DNA of 15,163 bases, taken from the NCBI GenBank assembly GCA_900550095.1, contig URRG01000014.1, positions 1-15,163 on the forward strand, in the 5' to 3' direction. This document shows, one piece after another, positions 1-6,616 of this stretch. A program made the position numbers and the translations under genes. The notes below the pieces were generated by a model that was not told the DNA's origin, searched no databases, and was given only the letters and a program-made list of their open reading frames with translations. Positions within the stretch are counted from its first letter, which is position 1. Every line of letters starts with the position of its first letter. This DNA comes from an uncultured Oscillospiraceae bacterium (lineage in GTDB: Bacteria > Bacillota > Clostridia > Oscillospirales > Acutalibacteraceae).

Positions 1-390
1 CGGCAGGCCTCCTCTTCCGGCGCCGTTCCCCCGGGGAGAGAATACATCTACCGCAACAGTCCGGAAAAAAACAGCCAGACTCGGGGAATGGGGGAGCAGC
101 CTTCCTCCCCTTCCAGGAACGGGCCCCGCATCCCACAGTCAGGCCGCCCTCATTCGGAGACGCATTCCAGCCGGGAACAGGAGGCCCGGGGCATCCGCGG
201 AGAAGAAGCGAACAGTTTCCCGGAAGGGCAGGAAGGGAGCCCGGAAGCGCAGTCCGGAGAAATAACGGATATCTTTCAGGCTCTGTTCCAGGACAGTGAC
301 CGCACCATCATTCTGATCCTGCTTCTTCTCGTCATGGAAGAAAAAGGGGATCCCAGCCTTCTTTTAGCTCTGATGTATCTTCTGATGTGA
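1..390 (+). CDS. 3' part of a small hypothetical protein with hydrophobic C-terminus (partial, left edge)
   Basis: The reading frame is open from the first base of the window to a TGA at 388-390, giving 129 residues. An ATG at 88 exists, but no Shine-Dalgarno sequence precedes it and the frame stays open to the left, so the true start probably lies outside the window. The first 90 or so residues are polar, rich in Ser, Gly, Glu, Arg and Pro, and look disordered. The last 35 residues are different: a short acidic amphipathic stretch (DIFQALFQDSDRT), then an Ile/Leu-rich hydrophobic run, the charged segment EEKGDP, and a second hydrophobic run ending in LLM. That layout suggests a membrane-associated tail or hairpin. 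I do not recognise a named family and assign no function. The gene is convergent with the downstream minus-strand pro operon. Confidence 0.6.
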   Translation, partial: RQASSSGAVPPGREYIYRNSPEKNSQTRGMGEQPSSPSRNGPRIPQSGRPHSETHSSREQEARGIRGEEANSFPEGQEGSPEAQSGEITDIFQALFQDSDRTIILILLLLVMEEKGDPSLLLALMYLLM

Positions 391-580
391 AGGTATGAAG
401 GTATAAAGATTTCAAGATGCGGAGCCTGCCCGAACATCCAACTGCCCGAACGCCCGGTTCCCTAAACATCCAAACATCCAAACGCCCCAACGGCGGAACT
501 GACCGGACTTGTCCGGCTGTCCTCGCCCCCCTAAACGGGGCAGGGAAACCTGCCGGCCGGGAAGCTAAAACACCTGAACG
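389..580 (+). repeat. Degenerate 8-bp tandem repeat region (array 1)
   Basis: Right after the stop codon of the first gene the sequence falls into 8-bp steps. The first four units, from 389, are gaaggtat, gaaggtat, aaagattt, caagatgc. From 429 a second motif in the same 8-bp phase reads cccgaaca, tccaactg, cccgaacg, cccggttc, cctaaaca, tccaaaca, tccaaacg, ccccaacg, roughly CCYRAACR. The phase seems to be kept through less clear units to ctaaaaca and cctgaacg at 565-580. A perfect CCGGAC-TT-GTCCGG hairpin sits at 503-516. The region is intergenic, between two convergent genes. The open frames crossing it are by-products of the repeat. Confidence 0.75.
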
Positions 581-607
581 CCAGGAGAGCCGGGCGGCGG
601 CAGACGC

Positions 608-642
608 AAAAAAAGGACCCTGCCGGGATCGCGGCAGGGTCC
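608..642 (-). terminator. Rho-independent terminator of the pro operon
   Basis: Read on the minus strand, an 11-bp perfect stem GGACCCTGCCG / CGGCAGGGTCC (642-632 with 625-615) encloses a 6-nt loop and is followed directly by seven T (614-608). It lies about 55 bp beyond the stop codon of the last minus-strand gene. On the plus strand the same stem is followed only by gaatttt, so it may also weakly stop transcription from the first gene. Confidence 0.92.
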
Positions 643-698
643 GAATTTTCAAATCAAACGGCGGGCAAAAGCACAGAGCCCAATCTTCCGCCGCCCAG

Positions 699-1745
699 TC
701 AATCCTCTACGGCACGGACGGCGTAGATATAGGACGCGCCCGTATCCGGATTTTCCGCCAAAACGTATTCCATATATTTTGTGGGCTTGGGGGAATCAGG
801 GGAACCGGAGGAAGAGCCGCCCGTCCTCCACTCGTCCGTGGGGGATACGTATCCCACCCGGAGAACGGTTTTCCCATCCTCCGAATAGGATTTTTCCGTG
901 TAGGGCGTCACCATGCTGTCCGAGCTGAAAAGGGCCACATGGTAGGAGTTATCCTCCTCATCGTATGTATAAAAGGATTCCTCGCCCGGCGTACCGGGGG
1001 AAAGGTTTCTGTCCGGCCCGAAAAGGGAAACGCAGGCCGCGGCTACGTCTCCCAGAGGAATAATGACCCGCCCGTTGTCGTCGTATTGGGTATACCGGCT
1101 CCCGCCGTCGTCCAGGATCGCCTTCCACAGGGAAGCCTCCTGCACAAAGGTATTCCCCGCCTTGTCGGGAGAGGCAAACGGCTCCGGATCCAGCATGACT
1201 ACGGGCATCAAAAAGTCATCGTAAGCCCTGAGCTGGGAATCGTCTGTAAAGCGGGCGTGCAGGCTGCTGCCCGCCATCCATGCCAAAAAAACCACGCCCG
1301 TCAGCGCCAGGAGAAGCACAACGGAGCCTGCCAGCAGCCCATACCACCGGCGGCCCTGGGGTCTTCTCTGCCTGAGCGCCGTGGCGGACGCCGCTCCTGG
1401 AACGGCCCCCGAGGCGGCTTCCTCCGGCAGGGCGGAAGGGGCTTCCTCCCCCTCGGTCCCGCTGCCTTCGCCGGCTTCTTCCAGCTCGCGGCCCCATTTT
1501 GTGAGGAACTCTTCCTCAGGCAGGCTTTCGCCCTCCGGCAGGAAATCATCTAGTTCCTTATCCATTTCCTCAGCCCGTTCCGCCTCCCTGGCTTCTTCTT
1601 CCCTGTGAAGGGGAAGAGAAGACTGCCCCCTGTAATCCGCCGAAAAGCTCTCCGGCACAAAGGCGTTTTTTTCCGGCTCCCCGGCTCCGGCGGCCTGCTT
1701 CAGGGCCTGAGCGGGCTCCTCGCGGTTTCGGTTGTCCTGCTTCAT
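699..1745 (-). CDS. Hypothetical single-pass membrane protein, last gene of the pro operon
   Basis: This is a protein of about 348 residues that I do not recognise. The N-terminal 125 or so residues are highly charged, mostly Glu-rich with Ala, Gly and Ser (for example EEEAREAERAEEMDKE), and likely disordered or partly coiled. A basic stretch (RQRRPQGRRW) then precedes one transmembrane helix at about residues 135-158, which predicts the acidic part inside the cell and the C-terminal 190 residues outside. The outer part is rich in Asp, Ser, Tyr and Gly. The start is placed at ATG 1745 because GGGAGG lies 7 nt upstream; a TTG two codons earlier would leave almost no spacing. The gene begins 17 bp after the proA stop and ends just before the terminator at 608-642, so it is probably cotranscribed with proA. 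Nothing in it indicates a direct role in proline synthesis. Confidence 0.85.
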   Translation of the reverse strand: MKQDNRNREEPAQALKQAAGAGEPEKNAFVPESFSADYRGQSSLPLHREEEAREAERAEEMDKELDDFLPEGESLPEEEFLTKWGRELEEAGEGSGTEGEEAPSALPEEAASGAVPGAASATALRQRRPQGRRWYGLLAGSVVLLLALTGVVFLAWMAGSSLHARFTDDSQLRAYDDFLMPVVMLDPEPFASPDKAGNTFVQEASLWKAILDDGGSRYTQYDDNGRVIIPLGDVAAACVSLFGPDRNLSPGTPGEESFYTYDEEDNSYHVALFSSDSMVTPYTEKSYSEDGKTVLRVGYVSPTDEWRTGGSSSGSPDSPKPTKYMEYVLAENPDTGASYIYAVRAVED

Positions 1746-1762
1746 TGCCAAACCTCCCGGCG

Positions 1763-3016
1763 TCAGCGGATCTGCCCGCTGCCTTCAATAATAAATTTTG
1801 AGGATGTCAGCTCCCGCATTCCCATAGGGCCCCTTGCGTGGAGCTTCTGAGTGGAAATGCCGATCTCCGCCCCCAGGCCGAATTCGCCCCCGTCCGTAAA
1901 ACGGGTGGAACAGTTCACATATACGGCGGCGGAATCCACGCGCTCGGTGAAAAGGGCGGCGGCGGCGTAATCCCTCGTCACGATGCATTCGCTGTGACCG
2001 CTGGAGTGAGCCGCTATATGGGAGAGGGCCTCTTCCAGGTTCTTCACCACCCGTATCCCCAGAATATAATCCAGGTATTCCGTGTCCCAATCCTCTTCCG
2101 AGGCGGGGACGGCCTCAAATCCCGCCTCCCTGAGGATAGAAAGGCTTTTTTCACAGCATCGGAATTCCACGTTCTTTTCCGAAAGTCTTCGAGCCAGCTC
2201 CGGCAGGATGCGCCCGGCGGCGTTCTCATGCACCAGCACCTTTTCCAGCGCGTTGCATACGGAGGGGCGGGAGGTTTTCCCGTTGTAGGCGATCTCCACC
2301 GCCATCTGTTCATCCGCGCTTTCGTCGATGTACAAATGGCAGTTTCCCACTCCCGTTTCGATCACAGGCACCTTCGCGCCTTCCACCACGGCGCGGATCA
2401 GTCCGGCCCCGCCCCGGGGGATGAGCACGTCCAGATAGCCCGTAAGACCCATCATCTCCCGGGAGGATTCCCGGGACGTATCCCGCACCAGCTGCATGGA
2501 GCCTCTGGGAAGCCCCGCTTTTTCCGCCGCCGCAGCCATCGCGTCCAGAATAGCGCCGTTGCTGCGGATAGCCTCTTTCCCGCCGCGGAGGATCACGGCG
2601 TTTCCTGCCTTCAGGCAGAGGACGGCAGCGTCCGCCGTCACATTGGGCCTGGCCTCATAGATGATCCCTACCACGCCCAGAGGCACCCGCACCCGGCGGA
2701 TGCGCATGCCGTTGGGCCGCACGCTCCCTTCCAGGATCTCCCCTATGGGATCCTGCTGGGCGGCCACCTGGCGGATCCCCTCCGCCATAGCGGCTATACG
2801 GCTGCGGCTGAGAGCCAGCCTGTCCAGAAGGGAGGGCTTCATCCCCCCCTCCCGGGCCGCCTTCAGATCCTCCTCATTGGCCCGGAGGATCTCTTCTTCC
2901 TTCTCTTCGATAGCCTGGGCCATGGCAAGAAGGGCTTTGTCCTTCAGGCTTCCGGCAGAAGCCAGCTTCCTTGCAGCTTCTTTAGCCAGCCTTCCCATTT
3001 TTTGAAGCTCCGTCAT
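1763..3016 (-). CDS. proA: Glutamate-5-semialdehyde dehydrogenase (gamma-glutamyl phosphate reductase)
   Basis: ProA reduces gamma-glutamyl phosphate to glutamate-5-semialdehyde with NADPH, the second step of proline synthesis from glutamate, in the cytoplasm. The protein has 417 residues, the normal family length. Family motifs are visible: YEARPNVTADA at about 120-130, RGGAGLI at about 201-207, ETGVGNCH at about 220-227, the catalytic cysteine in PSVCNALE (about C254), and the C-terminal TDGGEFGLGAEIGIST segment. The start is set at ATG 3016 because AGGAGG then sits 8 nt upstream; the in-frame ATG at 3022 would be only 2 nt from it. A perfect 10-bp hairpin lies just upstream of this ribosome binding site. 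proB is upstream but separated by a GNAT gene and a gap of about 320 bp. I see no separate proA promoter, so it probably relies on transcription from the proB promoter. Confidence 0.97.
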   Translation of the reverse strand: MTELQKMGRLAKEAARKLASAGSLKDKALLAMAQAIEEKEEEILRANEEDLKAAREGGMKPSLLDRLALSRSRIAAMAEGIRQVAAQQDPIGEILEGSVRPNGMRIRRVRVPLGVVGIIYEARPNVTADAAVLCLKAGNAVILRGGKEAIRSNGAILDAMAAAAEKAGLPRGSMQLVRDTSRESSREMMGLTGYLDVLIPRGGAGLIRAVVEGAKVPVIETGVGNCHLYIDESADEQMAVEIAYNGKTSRPSVCNALEKVLVHENAAGRILPELARRLSEKNVEFRCCEKSLSILREAGFEAVPASEEDWDTEYLDYILGIRVVKNLEEALSHIAAHSSGHSECIVTRDYAAAALFTERVDSAAVYVNCSTRFTDGGEFGLGAEIGISTQKLHARGPMGMRELTSSKFIIEGSGQIR

Positions 3017-3037
3017 CAGCATTTCCTCCTGTATGGA

Positions 3038-3060
3038 GCCCTTCCTCCCGGAGGAAGGGC
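3038..3060 (-). promoter_or_regulatory. Perfect hairpin just upstream of the proA ribosome binding site
   Basis: GCCCTTCCTC and GAGGAAGGGC form a perfect 10-bp inverted repeat around a 3-nt loop. On the proA mRNA it ends about 8 nt before the AGGAGG of proA. There is no T-run after it, so it is not a normal terminator. Its 3' arm contains GGAGGAA, which also occurs in the proA Shine-Dalgarno region, so its 5' arm could pair with either copy. A role in translation control or mRNA processing is inference. Confidence 0.5.
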
Positions 3061-3333
3061 CCTCTGTTTCCGGTATCCGCAGCGCTTCTTCCGGATCTCT
3101 TTCGCGGCGGCGTCCGCTTATCGTCCGATGTCCGACGGCCTCCGTTCTTTTACGTTTTCAGCCGTTCCTGTTCCCGGCAGCATCCCCGGCGGAACTCCGT
3201 GCATCTTATGCAGGGCTTTCCATGGAGAGATCTCCCTTTATGCCGCAGCCCGGCAGGCTTGGTATCTGCCCCCGTGCCGGCGCCCTGCGCTCCGCGTTCT
3301 GTACTGCGTGTGAGAGCCCTGCAGCCGTATAGA
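3061..3333. other. Intergenic stretch between the GNAT gene and proA, no gene seen
   Basis: This stretch of about 270 bp has no open frame with a ribosome binding site and no recognisable protein in any frame. I see no clear promoter or terminator on the minus strand, so transcription from proB and the GNAT gene probably passes through to proA. The gap is long for an operon in which other spacings are short, which may mean decayed or inserted DNA. Confidence 0.45.
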
Positions 3334-3858
3334 CTATAGCCGGATCCAATAACGCTGCTCAATATGCCCGTCCTCTTCTATTTCATTTTCCAATACTCCG
3401 CCATTGTTCATGATGGATTTGGCTGAGCCGGCGTTCTCCTTATTGCAGCACATCAGGACCTCACGGATGCCGAGCCTCCTGCATTCGTCCAGCGCCAAAG
3501 CGATCATCGCCGTGGCATATCCTTTTCTTCTTTCGCTGGGCCTTACCCCATCGCCTATATGTCCGCCGGAACGCAGCAATTCATCGTTCAAATAATGCCG
3601 GATATTGACGGCCCCCACGAATATATTCCTGTCTTTGTCGAGACAAAACAAAGTCGTATCGGGGACCCGGCCGTTTTCGTTCTCTTCCTTCGTATCAAGG
3701 CTTTTCCGGTATTTTTCAAAATCATGAAAATCCTCAGCCCAGATTTTCCACGGGGACATATTTGTATGATGCTCCAGAATATCGCTCTTCCATTCCGTCA
3801 GCATATCGACCAGCTGTTCCTTATATTCGCCCGTCAGCCTCACAAGCTCGATATTCAT
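3334..3858 (-). CDS. GNAT-family N-acetyltransferase
   Basis: The protein of 174 residues has the layout of a GCN5-related N-acetyltransferase, which moves an acetyl group from acetyl-CoA to an amine on a small molecule or protein. The pyrophosphate-binding region is visible as VRPSERRKGYATAM (about 105-117), followed by a helix and strand (LALDECRRLGIREVLMCC) and the late motif NKENAGSAKSIMNNGG (about 139-154). The start is placed at ATG 3858 because AGGAGGGG lies 3 nt upstream; the longer form would use a GTG inside the leader. It lies 72 bp after proB and before proA on the same strand, so it is probably cotranscribed, which is an unusual position. By eye its base composition is more AT-rich than proA and proB, which fits a later insertion. 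The substrate is unknown. Confidence 0.9.
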   Translation of the reverse strand: MNIELVRLTGEYKEQLVDMLTEWKSDILEHHTNMSPWKIWAEDFHDFEKYRKSLDTKEENENGRVPDTTLFCLDKDRNIFVGAVNIRHYLNDELLRSGGHIGDGVRPSERRKGYATAMIALALDECRRLGIREVLMCCNKENAGSAKSIMNNGGVLENEIEEDGHIEQRYWIRL

Positions 3859-3930
3859 TTTCCCCTCCTGCCGCACATATACAGCCGTCCGGTACAGAAA
3901 TCCGGCTGCCCGTATTCAGTATAGCTCTTT

Positions 3931-4731
3931 TCAATCCCGATTTGTGCCGAAAACCGTCCCGATCTGCTCGCCGTCAAAGAGGCGGTAGAGGTTTTCCGGA
4001 GCAGCTCCGCTCAGTACGCAGCAGGGAATCCCCTTCGCGCCTGCGATATCCGCCGCCCGCACCTTGGTGGCCATGCCGCCCGTTCCGCGGTTGGAGCCCG
4101 CGCCCCCTGCCAGGGCCCGTATCTCGTCGGTCACCCTAGCCACATAGGGAATCCGCCTGGCTTCCGGATCCTTTCTGGGATTGGCGGTATACAGGCCGTC
4201 TATATCCGTCAGGAGGACAAGGAGATCCGCCTGGACCAGGCAGGCCACCATGGCGGAAAGTGTGTCGTTGTCCCCGATATGGCTTCCCACCAGCTCATCT
4301 ATGGCCATGGTGTCGTTTTCGTTCACCACGGGGATGATCCCCATGCCGATGAGCTCCTGAAAGGTGTTTTCCACATTCTTCCGGCTCTGCTGGTGCTCCA
4401 TGGCGTCCCCCGTCACGAGCACCTGCGCCACCATGCGGTTATACTCCCCGAAAAATTTATCGTAGATGAACATCAGCTCGCATTGGCCCACAGCGGCCAG
4501 CGCCTGCTTCTTTTCCGTCTCTCTGGGTCTTTCCCGAAGGCCCAGCTTGCCCACGCCAACGCCGATCGCCCCGGAGGTCACCAATATGATCTCCCTGCCG
4601 GCGTTCTGCAGATCCGTCAGCACCTTGCAGAGAGACTCCACCCTGCGCAGGTTGAGCTTCCCGTTTTCATATGTAAGGGTGGAGGTCCCCACCTTCACAA
4701 CAACCCGTTTCGCCTGTGTGATCTCAGACAT
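3931..4731 (-). CDS. proB: Glutamate 5-kinase, short form without PUA domain
   Basis: ProB phosphorylates the gamma-carboxyl of glutamate with ATP, the first and usually proline-inhibited step of proline synthesis. The 266-residue protein is an amino-acid-kinase domain only; the C-terminal PUA domain of longer ProB proteins is absent. Motifs seen are VVKVGTSTL (11-19), LVTSGAIGVG (50-59), VVNENDT (135-141), LLTDIDGLYTANPR (173-186) and GTGGMATKVRAA (216-227). The start is ATG 4731, matching the conserved N-terminus and preceded by a purine-rich GAGGAAAAGGAA. The frame stays open further upstream to 4929, but that extension lies in the leader and does not look like ProB. It is the first gene of the pro operon, driven by the promoter at 4932-4960. 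Confidence 0.97.
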   Translation of the reverse strand: MSEITQAKRVVVKVGTSTLTYENGKLNLRRVESLCKVLTDLQNAGREIILVTSGAIGVGVGKLGLRERPRETEKKQALAAVGQCELMFIYDKFFGEYNRMVAQVLVTGDAMEHQQSRKNVENTFQELIGMGIIPVVNENDTMAIDELVGSHIGDNDTLSAMVACLVQADLLVLLTDIDGLYTANPRKDPEARRIPYVARVTDEIRALAGGAGSNRGTGGMATKVRAADIAGAKGIPCCVLSGAAPENLYRLFDGEQIGTVFGTNRD

Positions 4732-4931
4732 TTCCTTTTCCTCTTTCCCGGAACCGTCCCCGTCGTATTTTCTTCCGCTGTGAGACGCCCTCACGCGGCT
4801 CTTTTTTCCGGCCCATGCCGCTTCGGCTTCACGCCTGCAGGCCGCCTGAAACATCTCCGTTTGTATATCCGCCGCCCTTAGGACAGGCGCGAAAGCTTCC
4901 CTTCTCCGCTGAAAACTGCGGAAACACATTT
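4732..4931 (-). other. Leader region of the pro operon
   Basis: About 195 nt separate the proposed transcription start (near 4925) from proB. I looked for a T-box, since amino-acid genes in clostridia often carry one, but saw neither the conserved AGGGTGGNACCGCG element nor a terminator hairpin with a T-run. The stretch is open in the proB frame by chance. No other element is identified. Confidence 0.4.
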
Positions 4932-4960
4932 AGTATAGCATATTTTTCCGGCAAATTGAA
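4932..4960 (-). promoter_or_regulatory. Sigma-A-type promoter for the pro operon
   Basis: On the minus strand, -35 TTCAAT (4960-4955) and -10 TATACT (4937-4932) are 17 bp apart. The -10 is preceded by TG plus one base (TGCTATACT), an extended -10 element that would make up for the weaker -35. It is the best match upstream of proB. Confidence 0.7.
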
Positions 4961-5044
4961 GCCGGTTCAACAGGAAAAGAAGACGAAACGCGTCCTGTGC
5001 AGAATCCGGCGCTCAGGCGGCAGATTAATGCTGCCGCGCGCAGC

Positions 5045-5079
5045 AAAAACGGGCGCAGCCTGTGCCGCACCCGTTTTTT
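5045..5079 (-). terminator. Terminator of the ABC/GldG/DUF4340 operon
   Basis: On the minus strand a GC-rich stem CGGGTGCGGC / GGCTGCGCCCG (5073-5050) is followed by TTTTT (5049-5045). Two positions pair as G-U on the minus-strand RNA but would be A-C mismatches on the plus strand, which points to function in the minus direction. It lies about 30 bp after the DUF4340 stop codon. Confidence 0.85.
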
Positions 5080-5110
5080 AACAATCTGCGAATTCAGGAA
5101 TCTCCCCCGC

Positions 5111-6616
5111 TCAGTACACCTCCGGCACTTCCTCGCCGTTGTTCAGAAGCTCCAGATATTCCACAGCGCGCTCCAGATAGGTGGGGTCGATCAGGCCCTT
5201 TACGTTGTCGCCGTCCTCCACCACGCAGTAGCGGCGGTCGGAAACCTTATAGAACGCGATGCTGTTGGTTTCATCGGAATCAAAGTAGGTGTAAGTGCAG
5301 GTCACATAGGGATCCCCTTCGGGCATATCCCTGTAGTCTTCGATGATATAGTTGGTGATAAAGCTGCGGTAAAAATGCTTGAAGTTCTCCTCGTAATCCA
5401 GCTCTTTGTTATCCTTATTGAAGACCTTATAGGTATAGGCCGTCTTGTCCTCCGTGCTGCTCTCAGGATCCTCTTCCCTTTCCAGCCGGAAGGAATATTC
5501 CTTGCCGTCCACCGTCAGAGTCATGGTCTTGATATCCTGGATCATGGGCATCAGGTTCAAGGTGCTCTGCAGGCTCAGGACAGTTCTTCCCAGCCAGGCG
5601 GAAACATCGGAATCATTGATGATGAAGATGGCCTTCGTGCCGTCCAAAAGGGCGTAGCGGGTGCCGTCTTCATTCTTGGCGGAAACGGAAAGCTTGAAGC
5701 TTCCCTGCTCCTTCACGGTGAACTCGATCACGCCTGCGGGCTCGTCGAGACCGTATTTTTTCAGGGATTCCTCAGAAGTATCCGGGCTGGCCACATTGGT
5801 GGCGCTGATGGAGGAAAGACCGTCCATGATGGCCTGCACTTCTTCGCTGTCCGCCTCTGCCTTCTTGGGGGATACCAGATGATAAACGTAGCTGTCGTCC
5901 CCCTCGATCTCAATGGGTTCGGGCATCTCTGTACCGGAAAGCTTTATATGGGTGGCATAGATCAGGCCCGTGGTTTCATCTGCTTCCAATGTGAACATGG
6001 TGGTCTTCACATAGTAGCCGGATCCCTGGAAGAGCCCGTCGTTGCAGGAAGCGGTATAGACGTTGCCGTCCCCTTCCACCATCACATAGTAGCCGCCGGA
6101 GCCTCCCGCCACGGAACCGCCTATGTAGATCTTCTTTGTGGAACCGTCCCGATAGGTCGCTTCCACAGTGGAGGCTGGTTCGGTAAGTCCGAATTCATCC
6201 AGGTTTTCCTGTTCGCCCAGGTTCCGGGTCGCGTTCAGGGAAAGCCCTACCGCCGCGGCAGTCTCCATCCGGTCGGTGTTGGCCACCGATTCGTCCACGC
6301 CGTCGATGGAATAGATATACTCCATCTCGGGTTCCGCCTCGGAAGAGGCCGTCTCAGAAGATTCATCAGAGGAGGAAGAGCTTTCCTTCTCCTGCTCCGT
6401 TACCTTGATGGTATAAGAGCCGTTTTCGTTTGTCACCTTCACAGAAGAGAGATCCTTTTCCTCCTTTGAAATCAGGGAAATCAGCTCTGTGGAAGCGGTG
6501 GAGGAGGAGCTTCCCTCCCCCTCCTGCCCGCCGGTAAGGGTCAGAATCAAAACCGCGGCTCCCAGGATCACCACAAGCCCCAGGACCAGCAGCAGATTGC
6601 GGGTGTTTTTCTTCAT
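5111..6616 (-). CDS. DUF4340 domain-containing membrane-anchored protein
   Basis: The 501-residue protein starts with a short basic end (MKKNTRN) and one hydrophobic anchor at about residues 7-27, followed by a Gly/Glu/Ser-rich linker. The rest is an acidic domain predicted to lie outside the membrane. It fits the DUF4340 family: paired beta-rich segments such as EYSFRLERE and the repeated style of LxEYGLxEPA (here FGLTEPASTVEATYRDG and YGLDEPAGVIEFTV), with a matching layout in the two halves. DUF4340 proteins are regularly found with GldG-like proteins and ABC-2 transporters; the molecular role is not known. The ATG begins at the base next to the GldG-like stop codon, and AGGAGG lies 9 nt upstream inside that gene, so the two are translationally linked. 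It is the last gene of the operon. Confidence 0.88.
   Translation of the reverse strand: MKKNTRNLLLVLGLVVILGAAVLILTLTGGQEGEGSSSSTASTELISLISKEEKDLSSVKVTNENGSYTIKVTEQEKESSSSSDESSETASSEAEPEMEYIYSIDGVDESVANTDRMETAAAVGLSLNATRNLGEQENLDEFGLTEPASTVEATYRDGSTKKIYIGGSVAGGSGGYYVMVEGDGNVYTASCNDGLFQGSGYYVKTTMFTLEADETTGLIYATHIKLSGTEMPEPIEIEGDDSYVYHLVSPKKAEADSEEVQAIMDGLSSISATNVASPDTSEESLKKYGLDEPAGVIEFTVKEQGSFKLSVSAKNEDGTRYALLDGTKAIFIINDSDVSAWLGRTVLSLQSTLNLMPMIQDIKTMTLTVDGKEYSFRLEREEDPESSTEDKTAYTYKVFNKDNKELDYEENFKHFYRSFITNYIIEDYRDMPEGDPYVTCTYTYFDSDETNSIAFYKVSDRRYCVVEDGDNVKGLIDPTYLERAVEYLELLNNGEEVPEVY

Noticed and set aside
417..1553. Long plus-strand open frame
   Set aside because: It starts in array 1, crosses the terminator at 608-642 and is antisense to the membrane protein gene. 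No ribosome binding site and no family resemblance.
3120..3145. A further 8-bp repeat before proA (tcggaca / tcggacg)
   Set aside because: Only two units match; too short to separate from chance.
1838..3313. 491-codon plus-strand open frame
   Set aside because: It is antisense to proA and follows from high GC at third codon positions; it is rich in His, Arg and Pro in the usual shadow manner.
4732..4929. N-terminal extension of ProB by 66 residues
   Set aside because: The conserved ProB start is at 4731 with a ribosome binding site, and the extension would begin at the proposed transcription start.
4732..4931. T-box leader of the pro operon
   Set aside because: The conserved T-box sequence and a terminator/antiterminator pair are not seen.
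4997..6469. 490-codon plus-strand open frame
   Set aside because: Antisense to the DUF4340 gene and running through its terminator, with no ribosome binding site.
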